Shown: positions 7,420 through 15,099, counted from the stretch's first letter. The stretch is 61,055 nt of DNA from Bacteroidales bacterium (GCA_017962275.1 JAGCVQ010000101.1:1-61055); one strand, 5' to 3'. Numbers and translations are program-made. The notes: generated from the sequence alone by a model not told the origin.

Positions 7420-8316
7420 ATGAAGAAACTCCTTACCGCAACCCTTGTCCTGCTTCTCGCAACAGCCTTACTGCCCCTTTCCGCGCAGCAAAACCGCTGC
7501 AAGGTGACGGGCGTCGTTTCGGCAGCGAACGAGCATACCCTACATTATGCGTCTGTTTACATCTCGAAGCACGACAGCGTGATTGCCGGTACGTTGACAA
7601 ATCAAAAGGGCCATTTTGAAATGGAAATAGCCCAGACGAAGGATTCTTGTCTTCTCACGGTGGTCTTTATGGGCTATAAGACAAAACAGATGCCTTTTTT
7701 GGCGAACACACCTCAGGTTTCGTTGGGCACTATTCTTATGGAAGCCACATCGCAACAGTTGGATGAGGTGTATGTGACCGCCAAGCAGGGTGGCAACGGG
7801 AGTACGTATGTAGATGTTACGACGACCAGGCTGCAACCCACGGATGCTACCTCGTGGATGGGCGGCTCCATCGGCGATGTGCTGCGGACCGAACCTTCCG
7901 TAACTATCGATCCTAACGGGAATGTCTCCCTACGCGGCAACGGCAATGTGCTGCTGCTCCTTGACGGCGTACCCACAAACCTCGGCTCCATCGACGCCAT
8001 TCCGTCGTCCAATGTGGCGAGCATCGACATCATCAAGAATCCAAATGCCACTTACGATGCGGAGGGCACCGGCGGCATCATCAATATCGTCACCAAGAAG
8101 GGCGCGCTCACGGTCTCCGCGCAGCTCACCGACGTCTTCAACACCCGCAAATGGGAGGTCTTCTCCGACAACCAGTACTACCGTTTGGAGAACATGCTCC
8201 AGAACAAGAGCCGGATGTTCTGGTTAGGAGTCAGTTACAATTTCAACGCCTACAAGAAGTCCGGCGCCCCGAAACCTGCGAGCGACGACCGAAGTATCAT
8301 TCGGACGGGGGTGTAA
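7420..8316 (+). pseudogene. TonB-dependent receptor with internal deletion of the barrel
   Basis: The frame is open for 298 codons. It begins with a signal peptide (MKKLLTATLVLLLATALLPL, then SAQ), followed by a carboxypeptidase regulatory-like domain (about 27-105) and a complete plug domain (about 110-220) ending in GGIINIVTKKG. A full-length outer-membrane receptor would then have 500-600 barrel residues. Here the plug runs directly into what looks like the last strands of the barrel (TVSAQLTDVFNTRKWEV ... WLGVSYNFNAYKK). The simplest reading is one in-frame deletion of most of the barrel. The C-terminus GAPKPASDDRSIIRTGV lacks a typical final strand ending in Phe. The product cannot form a pore, but a secreted plug domain could still be made. 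Confidence 0.8.
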
Positions 8317-8325
8317 GAGAGAATT

Positions 8326-8353
8326 CACCACACTGCGCTTCGCTTGTGTGGTG
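8326..8353. repeat. Hairpin CACCACAC/GTGTGGTG between convergent genes
   Basis: Perfect 8-bp arms enclose TGCGCTTCGCTT, which has a GCGCTTCGC-type turn. It is the only structure between the receptor remnant and tcdA. It may end transcription from both sides although no T-run follows; similar sequence recurs at 2785, 44850 and 50841. Confidence 0.6.
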
Positions 8354-8362
8354 TTAATGGCA

Positions 8363-9166
8363 CTATTCCAATGAATTGATGTCATTCATCACCAAACCGG
8401 CAAGCATGAAGCCGAAGATGGCGGTGATATGTGCCGAGGTGCCATTGATTTGGGCTTTCGAGGAGCACCATTCGTGATTGACGAGGTTAGGGTTTCCAGC
8501 AGCGATGGTGGCCTTTGGACATACGCAGGCACTTGTGCCACAGGTGGTTGCGGTGCCTTTGTTAGGCAGCACCTCGGGCGAGAACACGCAGAGGAACTTT
8601 TTCTTCGGATAGGTTTTCGCTTTTCTGAGACGCCTGCGTATGAGGCTGGCCAAAGGACAACCGTACACCTTCCAAAACTCGGCCACCTGAATCTTGGTCG
8701 GATCCATTTTGAGTGCGGCGCCCATGGCAGAGAACAGTTTGCCCGGACATTCCGAAGCGTGCAGGATAAGATGGATCTTGTCCTTGAGGCTGTCGATGGC
8801 GTCAATGATGTAGTCGTAAGTCTCGAGTTGGAACGACTCGGCGTTCTCGGCGGAATAAATCTCCTGCACAGCGTTGATTTCGGCTTTGGGATTAATCTCC
8901 AAAAGACGTTCCTTCAGCACGTCCACCTTGACCCGTCCCACCGTCTTGGTGGTGGCTTGCAACTGTCGGTTGACATTGGTGATGCACACGCAGTCGCTAT
9001 CGACGATGGTAAGATGGCTGATGCCGCTTCGCACCAAGCTCTCGGCACACCAACTGCCCACACCGCCCACACCGAAGATGATGACGCGCTTACTCATGAC
9101 ACGCTCCATCGTCTCCTCGCCCAAAAGCAGGTTCAAACGGTTGAATATGGGGTTTTGCACACTCAT
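8363..9166 (-). CDS. tcdA: tRNA threonylcarbamoyladenosine dehydratase
   Basis: This 267-residue E1-like enzyme uses ATP to cyclise t6A to ct6A at A37 of tRNAs decoding ANN codons. The N-terminal Rossmann loop IFGVGGVGSWCAE (about 29-41) and the adenylation motifs NRQLQAT and DAIDSLKDK identify the ThiF/MoeB/TcdA superfamily. The lack of a rhodanese domain and the C-terminal Cys pattern (CGTSACVCPKA) point to TcdA (formerly CsdL/YgdL). The ATG at 9166 is chosen because the promoter box ends 24 bp upstream. TsaD, which makes the t6A substrate, is encoded at 49820-50824. Confidence 0.9.
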   Translation of the reverse strand: MSVQNPIFNRLNLLLGEETMERVMSKRVIIFGVGGVGSWCAESLVRSGISHLTIVDSDCVCITNVNRQLQATTKTVGRVKVDVLKERLLEINPKAEINAVQEIYSAENAESFQLETYDYIIDAIDSLKDKIHLILHASECPGKLFSAMGAALKMDPTKIQVAEFWKVYGCPLASLIRRRLRKAKTYPKKKFLCVFSPEVLPNKGTATTCGTSACVCPKATIAAGNPNLVNHEWCSSKAQINGTSAHITAIFGFMLAGLVMNDINSLE

Positions 9167-9189
9167 AATGGGATAGATATTTAAGCCGG

Positions 9190-9197
9190 CAAAGATA
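9190..9197 (-). promoter_or_regulatory. -7 box for tcdA
   Basis: TATCTTTG on the minus strand, 23 bp before the ATG at 9166. It is divergent from the promoter at 9245. Confidence 0.7.
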
Positions 9198-9244
9198 GTG
9201 TTTTTCGTCGAATGATAAAACCCGAAAAGAAACACTTTTTTTTG

Positions 9245-9252
9245 TACTTTTG
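9245..9252 (+). promoter_or_regulatory. -7 box before the mini-ORF and SDR gene
   Basis: TACTTTTG, 5 bp before the ATG of the 27-codon frame at 9258 and about 90 bp before the SDR enzyme. Confidence 0.65.
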
Positions 9253-9257
9253 CGGCT

Positions 9258-9341
9258 ATGAACACCGAAGAAACTCGCATATTGGAATTTGATGCGGTGA
9301 TCCTGCAAAACGAATGCAATGATAATCAACCGATAATATAA
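9258..9341 (+). pseudogene. 27-codon frame, possible 5' end of a lost gene
   Basis: MNTEETRILEFDAVILQ begins right behind a good promoter and stops after 27 codons, 1 bp before the SDR start. The LEFDAVI string resembles the first strand of DUF1905 proteins as I remember them, so this may be the truncated head of such a gene whose promoter now serves the SDR gene. It could equally be a leader peptide. The assignment is weak. Confidence 0.3.
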
Positions 9342-9342
9342 T

Positions 9343-10332
9343 ATGATACTGCTTACTGGTGCTTCGGGCCTGCTGGGCCATAACGTATTGATAGCTTTGC
9401 TCCAACGCGGTGAACAAGTGATTGCACCGCTGCGCGACGCCTCTCGCCTGCACCTGCCCGCTTCGCTGGCGGACAGTCCCAACCTGCACATCATCCCTAT
9501 GGAGGACATACAATTCCCACTGCCGGAATCCGTAATCCATCATTCCCATATCTCTGCCATCATCAATTGTGCCGGCACCACCGACATGTCGCTGCCGACT
9601 ATCGACGACTACATGCCGGTGAATAAAGACCTGGTGGAACACCTTGTCATGCTTATGCGCGACCATGACATCCCCACGTTGGTACATGTCAGCACGGCCA
9701 ACACCATAGGCTACGGTAGCGCCGACAACCCTGCATCCGAGGTAGCTCCCTTCCAGGAACCTTTTACAGCTTCATACTATGCCCGTAGCAAACGCGATGC
9801 CGAGCAGATGCTTGACCAGGTGGCGCACGACGGCAGCGGTCGACGTATAGTGGTCGTTAATCCGGGTTTCATGGTAGGAGCCTACGACACCAAGCCTTCA
9901 AGCGGCAAACTGCTGCTGACAGGCTATAAGCGTCGTTGGATGGCTGTACCAAAGGGAGGCAAGAGTTTTCTGCATGTGAGGGATGCCGCCGAGGCAGTGG
10001 TCAACGCGGTGACCATGGGCGTCAACGGCGAACGCTACCTGCTGACGGGCAAGTCAATGACCCTCAAGGAGTTCTATGCGTTACAGGCGGAGGTGTGCGG
10101 CTACAAGCAGCGTGTACTGGAGCTGCCTGACATACTGTTCCTTGCGGCCGGCAAGGTGGGGGACCTGCTACGGCGGATGAAAATACGTACTCAGCTCTGT
10201 ACACGTAATGTGCAACAACTTCTGGTGTGCGTATTCTACGACAACGGCAAGGCTCGTCGCCAGCTTGCCATGCCTCAAACGCCCATCGTTGATGCCATCA
10301 AGGACTTCTTTGAATGGGAAAGGGAACGGTGA
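9343..10332 (+). CDS. NAD(P)-dependent epimerase/dehydratase (extended SDR)
   Basis: This 329-residue cytoplasmic oxidoreductase starts with the Rossmann loop TGASGLLGHN (about 5-14). The catalytic pair is YYARSK near 137-142 (YxxxK), and the active-site strand is VHVSTANTIGYG near 111-122. The pattern fits extended SDRs of the dihydroflavonol-reductase/3-beta-HSD type; the substrate cannot be read. It is transcribed from the promoter at 9245 together with a 27-codon frame that ends 1 bp upstream. Its stop codon abuts the stop of the convergent gene at 10333. Confidence 0.85.
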   Translation: MILLTGASGLLGHNVLIALLQRGEQVIAPLRDASRLHLPASLADSPNLHIIPMEDIQFPLPESVIHHSHISAIINCAGTTDMSLPTIDDYMPVNKDLVEHLVMLMRDHDIPTLVHVSTANTIGYGSADNPASEVAPFQEPFTASYYARSKRDAEQMLDQVAHDGSGRRIVVVNPGFMVGAYDTKPSSGKLLLTGYKRRWMAVPKGGKSFLHVRDAAEAVVNAVTMGVNGERYLLTGKSMTLKEFYALQAEVCGYKQRVLELPDILFLAAGKVGDLLRRMKIRTQLCTRNVQQLLVCVFYDNGKARRQLAMPQTPIVDAIKDFFEWERER

Positions 10333-11091
10333 TTATCGTGTGACGACAATCTTCCGTGTCGGATAGTCACCGACTTTGACGAGATAAACGCCGGTGGCTA
10401 AGCCTCTGTTGCTTACCCGACGACCTTCCATGTTGAATATGCTCACCTCGCACCCTTCACAGCCTTCCACAATGATAGTGCCGTTCAGGCTTCTGACGAT
10501 GATGTCTTCCATTTCGAAATTTTCGATGCCGACAGTGCCGCTAACATAACAGTTCCCCTCAAAATGAGCGGTGCCGTCGCAACTCAGCCCGCAGGCTGCT
10601 TTCGTCTCCAAGTCGTCTTCATCCCAGGTGCCTTTGCCTGTCGTTGTCACCGTGATGGTACCGCCTCCGATGTTCATGTCGCCGGCACACTTGATACCCT
10701 TGGCGGCAGTGGCGGTACTGGTAATGTTAATAGAACCTCCGCTGATGTACATATTGCCAGAGTCTTCGTCTTCGTGGTTGACGGTTTCGCCGGTGGAGGT
10801 GTCGCCATCGAGGTCGCACTGGATACCGTCGTCACCTGTGCCACTTATGGTGATGTTGCCGCTCTGCATAAGGAAATACTCGTTGCAGGAGATACCGTCA
10901 CCCACAGCTGAAGTGATGTTGAGGGTGGCGTTCTTCAGGGTGATGTACTCACCCGCCTTGATGCCGTGTTTCACGTTGCCCACGATGTTGAGCGTGCCCT
11001 GTTGCTTGAACTCGGCATGGCCTTTCACATAGAGACAGCCTTTCTGTGTGCCCGTAGCCGCATCGGTAAGCGAATATGATTCTGGTACTGT
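10333..11091 (-). pseudogene. 5'-truncated T9SS cargo with carbohydrate-binding-like repeats
   Basis: The frame is open from just after a stop codon at 11092-11094 and encodes about 250 residues without a signal peptide or a good start; the first GTG is at 11028. The repeats (GIKAGEYITLKNATLNIT, DGIQCDLDG, KGIKCAGDMNIGGGTITV) form the beta-helix-like ladder of Cthe_2159-type carbohydrate-binding proteins. The last 65 residues (VSIFNMEGRRV ... LATGVYLVKVGDYPTRKIVV) are a T9SS type A sorting domain. The N-terminal part is missing, so this is read as a decayed cell-surface gene. No promoter is visible at the truncated end. Confidence 0.7.
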
Positions 11092-11260
11092 TTATTCTAT
11101 TTCTTCGTAGAGGATTATTATCTCCATCATACTAAGACAATATATTTCAACGGAAAAATAACCAATATATTTTCTTCCAACAAAAAAACATATTGGTATG
11201 AGACGCGCCGACAGGCGCAATATCTTCGGGCTGAAACTTTTTTTCATCTTTTTTCAAAAC

Positions 11261-11306
11261 ATCGTTCACGATATAAAAAATTTTGTATTTTTGCATCGTG
11301 AACGAT
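11261..11306 (+). promoter_or_regulatory. Promoter and twin operators of the OhrR-like regulator
   Basis: The -7 box TATTTTTG is at 11286-11293. It is flanked by two 12-bp sites that are exact reverse complements of each other: ATCGTTCACGAT at 11261-11272 and ATCGTGAACGAT at 11295-11306. Each is itself an inverted repeat (ATCGT-N2-ACGAT), and both are followed by ATAAA. Spacing is 34 bp start to start. This is the layout expected for autorepression by a MarR dimer. Confidence 0.75.
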
Positions 11307-11318
11307 ATAAATGAAACG

Positions 11319-11759
11319 ATGGCTGAGGAACAATTCAAATTAGAGAACCAACTTTGTTTCCGTCTCTACACGGCGGCGCGGCTAACCATGGGGGCTTACC
11401 ACCCGTATCTGGAACCGCTGGGCATCACCTATCCGCAATACCTCGTGCTGCTCGTGCTGTGGGAAAAGGACAAGCGACCGGTGTGCGAAATCGGCAAGCG
11501 TCTGTTTCTGGAGACCAACACCCTCACCCCGCTCCTGCAACGAATGGAGAAAGCGGGATTGGTGACCCGCACGCGCGTCAAGGAGGACACGCGTCAGCGT
11601 ATCGTCTCCCTTACCGAAAAAGGGCGCGACATGCGAAAGCAAGCGGCCGTCATCCACGAAAGTATGCGCAAGGAGATTGCGCTGAAATTGAGCGAGGAGA
11701 AAGAAATGGTTCCCATGCTTGACAAATTGATCGAAGAATTACTAAAACTCAATAAATAA
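11319..11759 (+). CDS. MarR family regulator, OhrR-like peroxide sensor
   Basis: This is a DNA-binding repressor of 146 residues. The N-terminus [13 protein letters not shown] places a single Cys at residue 13, which corresponds to the redox-sensing Cys of OhrR (residue 15 in Bacillus). The wing region [20 protein letters not shown] is the MarR recognition helix and wing. OhrR represses organic hydroperoxide resistance genes until the Cys is oxidised. No ohr gene is nearby; the next gene is a 57-residue winged-helix protein. The ATG at 11319 lies 12 bp after the second operator, so binding should block its own transcription. Longer starts lie inside the promoter. Confidence 0.82.
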   Translation: MAEEQFKLENQLCFRLYTAARLTMGAYHPYLEPLGITYPQYLVLLVLWEKDKRPVCEIGKRLFLETNTLTPLLQRMEKAGLVTRTRVKEDTRQRIVSLTEKGRDMRKQAAVIHESMRKEIALKLSEEKEMVPMLDKLIEELLKLNK

Positions 11760-11787
11760 CATTAAAATCAACAAAAACCCTACAACA

Positions 11788-11961
11788 ATGAAAGAGAAAG
11801 TACTTCAAGCCATGCGTGAGTTCGGTGCTCCCGTCAACGCAGGCAAAATCGCAGAAATCACAGGTATTGACCGCAAGGAGGTTGACAAAGCCTTTGCCGA
11901 ACTGAAGAAGGAGGGTGCCATCGCGTCGCCCGTCCGCTGCAAATGGGAACCGGCAAAGTAA
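11788..11961 (+). CDS. 57-residue winged-helix-like regulator
   Basis: The protein reads MKEKVLQAMREFGAPVNAGK..., continues IAEITGIDRKEVDKAFAELK and ends in SPVRCKWEPAK. It forms a compact helix-turn-helix (residues about 14-42) and is the size of a conserved mini-family in Bacteroidota annotated as transcriptional regulator. It follows the OhrR-like gene by 28 bp without its own -7 box, so it is probably co-transcribed. Its targets are unknown. Confidence 0.72.
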   Translation: MKEKVLQAMREFGAPVNAGKIAEITGIDRKEVDKAFAELKKEGAIASPVRCKWEPAK

Positions 11962-12032
11962 TTACACTTGAGGGCTACGAGAATTTGGAGATGAAGCGGG
12001 TGATAAAACTATAAGTCTCATATAGAATAGCT

Positions 12033-13217
12033 ATGAAAGTTGGACTTTTCATCGATACATGGTACCCCATGGTGGACGGGGTAATCAAAGTGGTGGACAA
12101 TTATGCCCGCCGATTGGTGCAATATTGCGAAGTGGTGGTGTTTTGTCCAGAGACCAGAGGCATTGGTCGCAAGGAGGAGGAAAAACTGCCGTACAAGGTC
12201 GTGCGCTGCTCATCGCTGCCGCTTATCACGAGCGATTATAACATCCCCACCCCTGCCTTGGATCCAAAATTCGAGGCACAGCTTATCCTGAGCGGTATTG
12301 ACATCGTCCATATCCATTCTCCCTTTGCGGTAGGCATGTCGGGGGTTCTGTATGCCAAGATTCACAAGCTTCCCGTGGTCGCCACCCTGCATTCGCAGTA
12401 CAAACAGGATTTCGAGAAGTCGCTCAAGTTCAAGCCGGCCATGAATGTGGCGATGGACACCATCATGCGCGTGTTCAATGCCTGCGACGAATGCTGGGCG
12501 GTGAATGGCGGCATCAAGGAGCTCTATGTCCACGAATACGGTCTGACGGCCCCCTGCAAGGTACGGCTCAACGCCACCGACCACAAGCCAGTCGCCGATC
12601 CTGCGGAAGCCGCCCGAATCGTCAACGAGACCTACGGCGTCCCCGCTGATGCCACCGTTTTTCTTTTTGTGGGACGGATCAATTTCATCAAGAACATCGA
12701 CTTCATCGTTCGCTCTTTAGCGAAGGCGAAGGCATTGGGTTTGAAGAACTTTCGGATGCTGTTTGCCGGCAAGGGACAGGACGAGGAGAAACTTGCAGCC
12801 CTCGTGCGCGAACAGGGACTAACCGAAGAAGTGGTTATGTGCGGACTGACCGACAAAGAGATGCTGGAAAAGCTCTATTCTCGCGCCAAGCTCTTCCTCT
12901 TCCCCTCGCTCTACGACGCCAACTCGCTGGTTCAGATCGAGGCGGCATGTCAGGGTACGCCCGCTGTCTTCCTGCAAGGCGCCCGAACTGCCGCCACCGT
13001 CACCCCGGGTGTCAACGGCTATGTCTGTCCTCCAGACGAAGAGAGTTATGCGCAAATGATCTTGGACATTATGGCGAATCCAGAGGCATACGAACGCATT
13101 TCCGAATCCGCCCGCCGCGACCTCTACCTCAACTGGGACGATGTCGTGCGGAACGTCTTCGAAGACTACAGCGCCTTTGTTAAGGCGAAGCGTGGGGACA
13201 GTAAAAAGCTACTGTAG
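12033..13217 (+). CDS. Glycosyltransferase family 4 enzyme
   Basis: This 394-residue GT-B glycosyltransferase probably transfers a sugar from a nucleotide donor to a lipid or polysaccharide. The N-terminal domain starts MKVGLFIDTWYPMVDGVIKV with the Gly-rich acceptor loop, and VHIHSPFAVGMSG lies near 90-102. The C-terminal donor domain starts near 205 (FLFVGRINFIKNID). The E-x7-E region is near 305-315 (VQIEAACQGTPAVF), where only the first Glu is evident. The N-terminal pattern resembles enzymes that make mono- or diglucosyl-diacylglycerol. A patatin fragment begins 19 bp after the stop codon. Confidence 0.85.
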   Translation: MKVGLFIDTWYPMVDGVIKVVDNYARRLVQYCEVVVFCPETRGIGRKEEEKLPYKVVRCSSLPLITSDYNIPTPALDPKFEAQLILSGIDIVHIHSPFAVGMSGVLYAKIHKLPVVATLHSQYKQDFEKSLKFKPAMNVAMDTIMRVFNACDECWAVNGGIKELYVHEYGLTAPCKVRLNATDHKPVADPAEAARIVNETYGVPADATVFLFVGRINFIKNIDFIVRSLAKAKALGLKNFRMLFAGKGQDEEKLAALVREQGLTEEVVMCGLTDKEMLEKLYSRAKLFLFPSLYDANSLVQIEAACQGTPAVFLQGARTAATVTPGVNGYVCPPDEESYAQMILDIMANPEAYERISESARRDLYLNWDDVVRNVFEDYSAFVKAKRGDSKKLL

Positions 13218-13236
13218 AAACAAAAAAACATCCATT

Positions 13237-13302
13237 ATGGCAAAAGACGTAGCTTTAGTGTTGTCGAGCGGTGGCGCAAGAGGATATTCTGGTCGGAGTT
13301 GA
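13237..13302 (+). pseudogene. N-terminal fragment of a patatin-like phospholipase
   Basis: The 21 residues begin MAKDVALVLSSGGARGYSG. SSGGARG is the oxyanion-hole signature (GGGARG) at the very start of bacterial patatin/RssA-type lipases. The frame ends right after the motif; the following 130 bp hold nothing I recognise. It is read as the 5' stump of a deleted gene of about 250-750 codons. Confidence 0.7.
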
Positions 13303-13429
13303 TGTGAGCGGACAAGATTACGAGACTCAATCCAAGTTACAACTTGTATCCATCTGTTTGAATAACAACAGGTTAAGGATAGTGTTTCCCGATTGATTTC
13401 ACCTAAAGTGCTGTCTACCAAGCCTTCAC

Positions 13430-13753
13430 GTGCTGTTTCTTGCTGATTTCAGCAAGGTTTCAGCAAGAAACCAGCAAGGAGACAGCAAGGGAACAGAAAT
13501 CGGAAACGAGGACAAAAATGGTTTACGGTTTATCCTTGCTGACAAAAGCGACACCCTCGGTGTGTTGAAAGCCGTGGTGCGCAAAGACGGAGAAGCCTAC
13601 CGGAAAGGCATCCGTTCGGGTGATTATCTGGTGAGCGTCAACGGCGTTCCCATCACCGAATATTGCATTTACCTCAATCTGGTGACGGAAGCGAAGGAGC
13701 AACACTGTGTTTTCCGCACGCCGGAAGGGACGATAAAAGAGGTGGATTGGTAA
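13430..13753 (+). pseudogene. PDZ-domain fragment
   Basis: From about residue 30 the frame encodes one PDZ domain (TLGVLKAVVRKDGEAYRKGI, then RSGDYLVSVNGVPI) and ends VDW. Stand-alone C-terminal PDZ domains of this kind end retropepsin-like or S41-type proteases in Bacteroidota. No protease domain, signal peptide or promoter precedes it; the upstream 60 bp are an 11-bp minisatellite. It is probably the 3' stump of a secreted protease gene. Confidence 0.6.
13445..13495 (+). repeat. 11-bp tandem repeat around CAGCAAG
   Basis: Four to five units of about 11 bp (GTTTCAGCAAG, AAACCAGCAAG, GAGACAGCAAG) lie in tandem with a constant CAGCAAG core. It occupies the start of the PDZ fragment frame. Confidence 0.6.
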
Positions 13754-13766
13754 ACGCTGTTTTTTG

Positions 13767-13774
13767 TATTTTTG
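13767..13774 (+). promoter_or_regulatory. -7 box for the flavodoxin gene
   Basis: TATTTTTG, 31 bp before the ATG at 13806. Confidence 0.65.
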
Positions 13775-13805
13775 CCTTCAAAAGTAGAAACCCAATTTCT
13801 TGAAT

Positions 13806-14342
13806 ATGAAACGTACCACTTTTATTATCGCCGCATGCTGCCTGATACTGGCGGCCTGCGCACAGAAAAACAATCAAAACACCCCTAATCAAGGAAAGGA
13901 GAACCCCGAAATGAAAAAAACATTGGTCGTTTATTTCTCGGCCACCGGCACCACGAAGGCCGCGGCGCAACGTTTGGCGAATGAGTTCAATGCCGACCTT
14001 TACGAAATCGCCCCCGAACAGCCTTACACCGCCGCCGACCTCGACTGGCGCGACAAAACTTCGCGCTCGACCATCGAGATGAAGGACAAGAGCTCGCGTC
14101 CCGCCATCAAAGGCAAGTGCGAGAATATCGCTGACTACGACACCGTGTGGATCGGCTTCCCCATTTGGTGGTACACCGCCCCCACTATCGTCAACACTTT
14201 CATCGAGGCGCACGACCTCAGTGGCAAGGTACTCAACGTCTTCGCCACCAGCGGCGGCAGCGATGTGAAGGACTCCTACAACGACCTGAAGAAAGCGTAT
14301 CCGCAGTATAAGTGGGGCGAAAGCCGGTTGATGAATGATTAA
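13806..14342 (+). CDS. Lipoprotein flavodoxin
   Basis: The protein has 178 residues. A lipoprotein signal (FIIAACCLILAACAQ, lipobox Cys at about 18) is followed by a short Asn-rich linker and a flavodoxin domain: phosphate loop VVYFSATGTTKAAA near 42-55, FMN-stacking regions GFPIWWYTAP near 116-125 and FATSGGSD near 145-152. It should be an FMN electron carrier on the periplasmic side of the inner or outer membrane. A second ATG before KKTLVVYF would give a cytoplasmic form, but the signal sequence is well formed. It has its own promoter and ends at a strong bidirectional terminator. Confidence 0.87.
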   Translation: MKRTTFIIAACCLILAACAQKNNQNTPNQGKENPEMKKTLVVYFSATGTTKAAAQRLANEFNADLYEIAPEQPYTAADLDWRDKTSRSTIEMKDKSSRPAIKGKCENIADYDTVWIGFPIWWYTAPTIVNTFIEAHDLSGKVLNVFATSGGSDVKDSYNDLKKAYPQYKWGESRLMND

Positions 14343-14380
14343 CCATTCCCAACAGGCGAAGGCTTGGGGTCCAGACATAA

Positions 14381-14416
14381 AAAAAGCACTCTAAACATCT
14401 GATTTAGAGTGCTTTT
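14381..14416. terminator. Bidirectional intrinsic terminator
   Basis: The stem AGCACTCTAAA/TTTAGAGTGCT has a 7-nt loop, flanked by A-runs on the left and T-runs on the right. It serves the flavodoxin gene (+) and the tRNA-Lys gene (-). Confidence 0.85.
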
Positions 14417-14420
14417 CCTG

Positions 14421-14493
14421 TGTCCCCTCAGGGGCTCGAACCCTGGACCCATTGATTAAGAGTCAATTGCTCTACCAACTGAGCTAAGGAGAC
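14421..14493 (-). tRNA. tRNA-Lys (CTT)
   Basis: A 73-nt tRNA. The acceptor stem GTCTCCT pairs with AGGGGAC (one T-G pair). The D arm contains AGCTCAGTTGGTAGAGC. The anticodon stem ATTGA/TCAAT holds the loop CTCTTAA with anticodon CTT. The T arm contains GGTTCGAGCCC, and the discriminator base is A. CCA is not encoded. It reads lysine codon AAG. Confidence 0.96.
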
Positions 14494-14519
14494 GTTTTTT
14501 TCCTTTGCTTTTGCGGGTG

Positions 14520-14527
14520 CAAAAATA
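14520..14527 (-). promoter_or_regulatory. -7 box for tRNA-Lys
   Basis: TATTTTTG on the minus strand, 26 bp before the first base of the tRNA. It is back to back with the promoter at 14539. Confidence 0.6.
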
Positions 14528-14538
14528 CATTTTTTTTC

Positions 14539-14546
14539 TATCTTTG
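14539..14546 (+). promoter_or_regulatory. -7 box for the adenosyltransferase
   Basis: TATCTTTG, 13 bp before the ATG at 14560. Confidence 0.65.
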
Positions 14547-14559
14547 CAAAAAAAAAGTG

Positions 14560-15099
14560 ATGAAAATTTACACACGTACTGGAGACAATGGAACCACCTC
14601 ATTATCAGATGGTTCACGCATTTCAAAGGGCAGCGTTCTGCTGCACGCATACGGCACTGTGGATGAGCTGAACAGCTTCATCGGGGTCGTGATTTCGCAA
14701 ATTTCGGACAATTTCCTGACAAAAGTGCAAAACGAGCTCTTCGTCGTCGGGGGCATGCTGGCCACCCCTGTGGAGAACTGGGAGAAGTACTGGAAGGTGG
14801 AGCGGCTGTCGGAATTCACAGCCGAGCTGGAGCGCGAGATCGACCGTCTGAGCGCGGAGCTGGAGCCGATGCGCGGGTTCATCCTGCCGCAGGGCAGCCG
14901 TCTCATCGCCGACACCCATGTGTGCCGTACCGTGTGCCGCCGCGCCGAGCGGTATGTGGTGCAGCTCATGGAGGAAAACGAGGCCTACAAACCTGTGCAA
15001 GTTTTGCTGAATCGGCTGTCCGATTTCTTCTTTATTTTGGCCCGATTTTTCCACAAGAAAGAAAAAATTTTCGAAACTCTCTATCAATCAGCGAAATAA
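14560..15099 (+). CDS. Cob(I)yrinic acid a,c-diamide adenosyltransferase, PduO type
   Basis: This 179-residue cytoplasmic enzyme transfers adenosine from ATP to cob(I)alamin to give coenzyme B12. The ATP-binding N-terminus KIYTRTGDNGTTSLSDG (3-19), the DELNSFIG motif (about 38-45) and the C-terminal helix RTVCRRAERYV..L and LNRLSDFFFILAR are PduO hallmarks. The length is normal. A GTG 3 bp upstream is an alternative start. It stands alone behind its own promoter; no other B12 gene is in the window, so it probably supports salvage. Confidence 0.92.
   Translation: MKIYTRTGDNGTTSLSDGSRISKGSVLLHAYGTVDELNSFIGVVISQISDNFLTKVQNELFVVGGMLATPVENWEKYWKVERLSEFTAELEREIDRLSAELEPMRGFILPQGSRLIADTHVCRTVCRRAERYVVQLMEENEAYKPVQVLLNRLSDFFFILARFFHKKEKIFETLYQSAK

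Noticed and set aside
11961..12014. Seventeen-codon tail (ITLEGYENLEMKRVIKL) after the mini regulator
   Set aside because: It reads like the end of a protein but is too short and has no start; it may be a gene remnant but cannot be supported.
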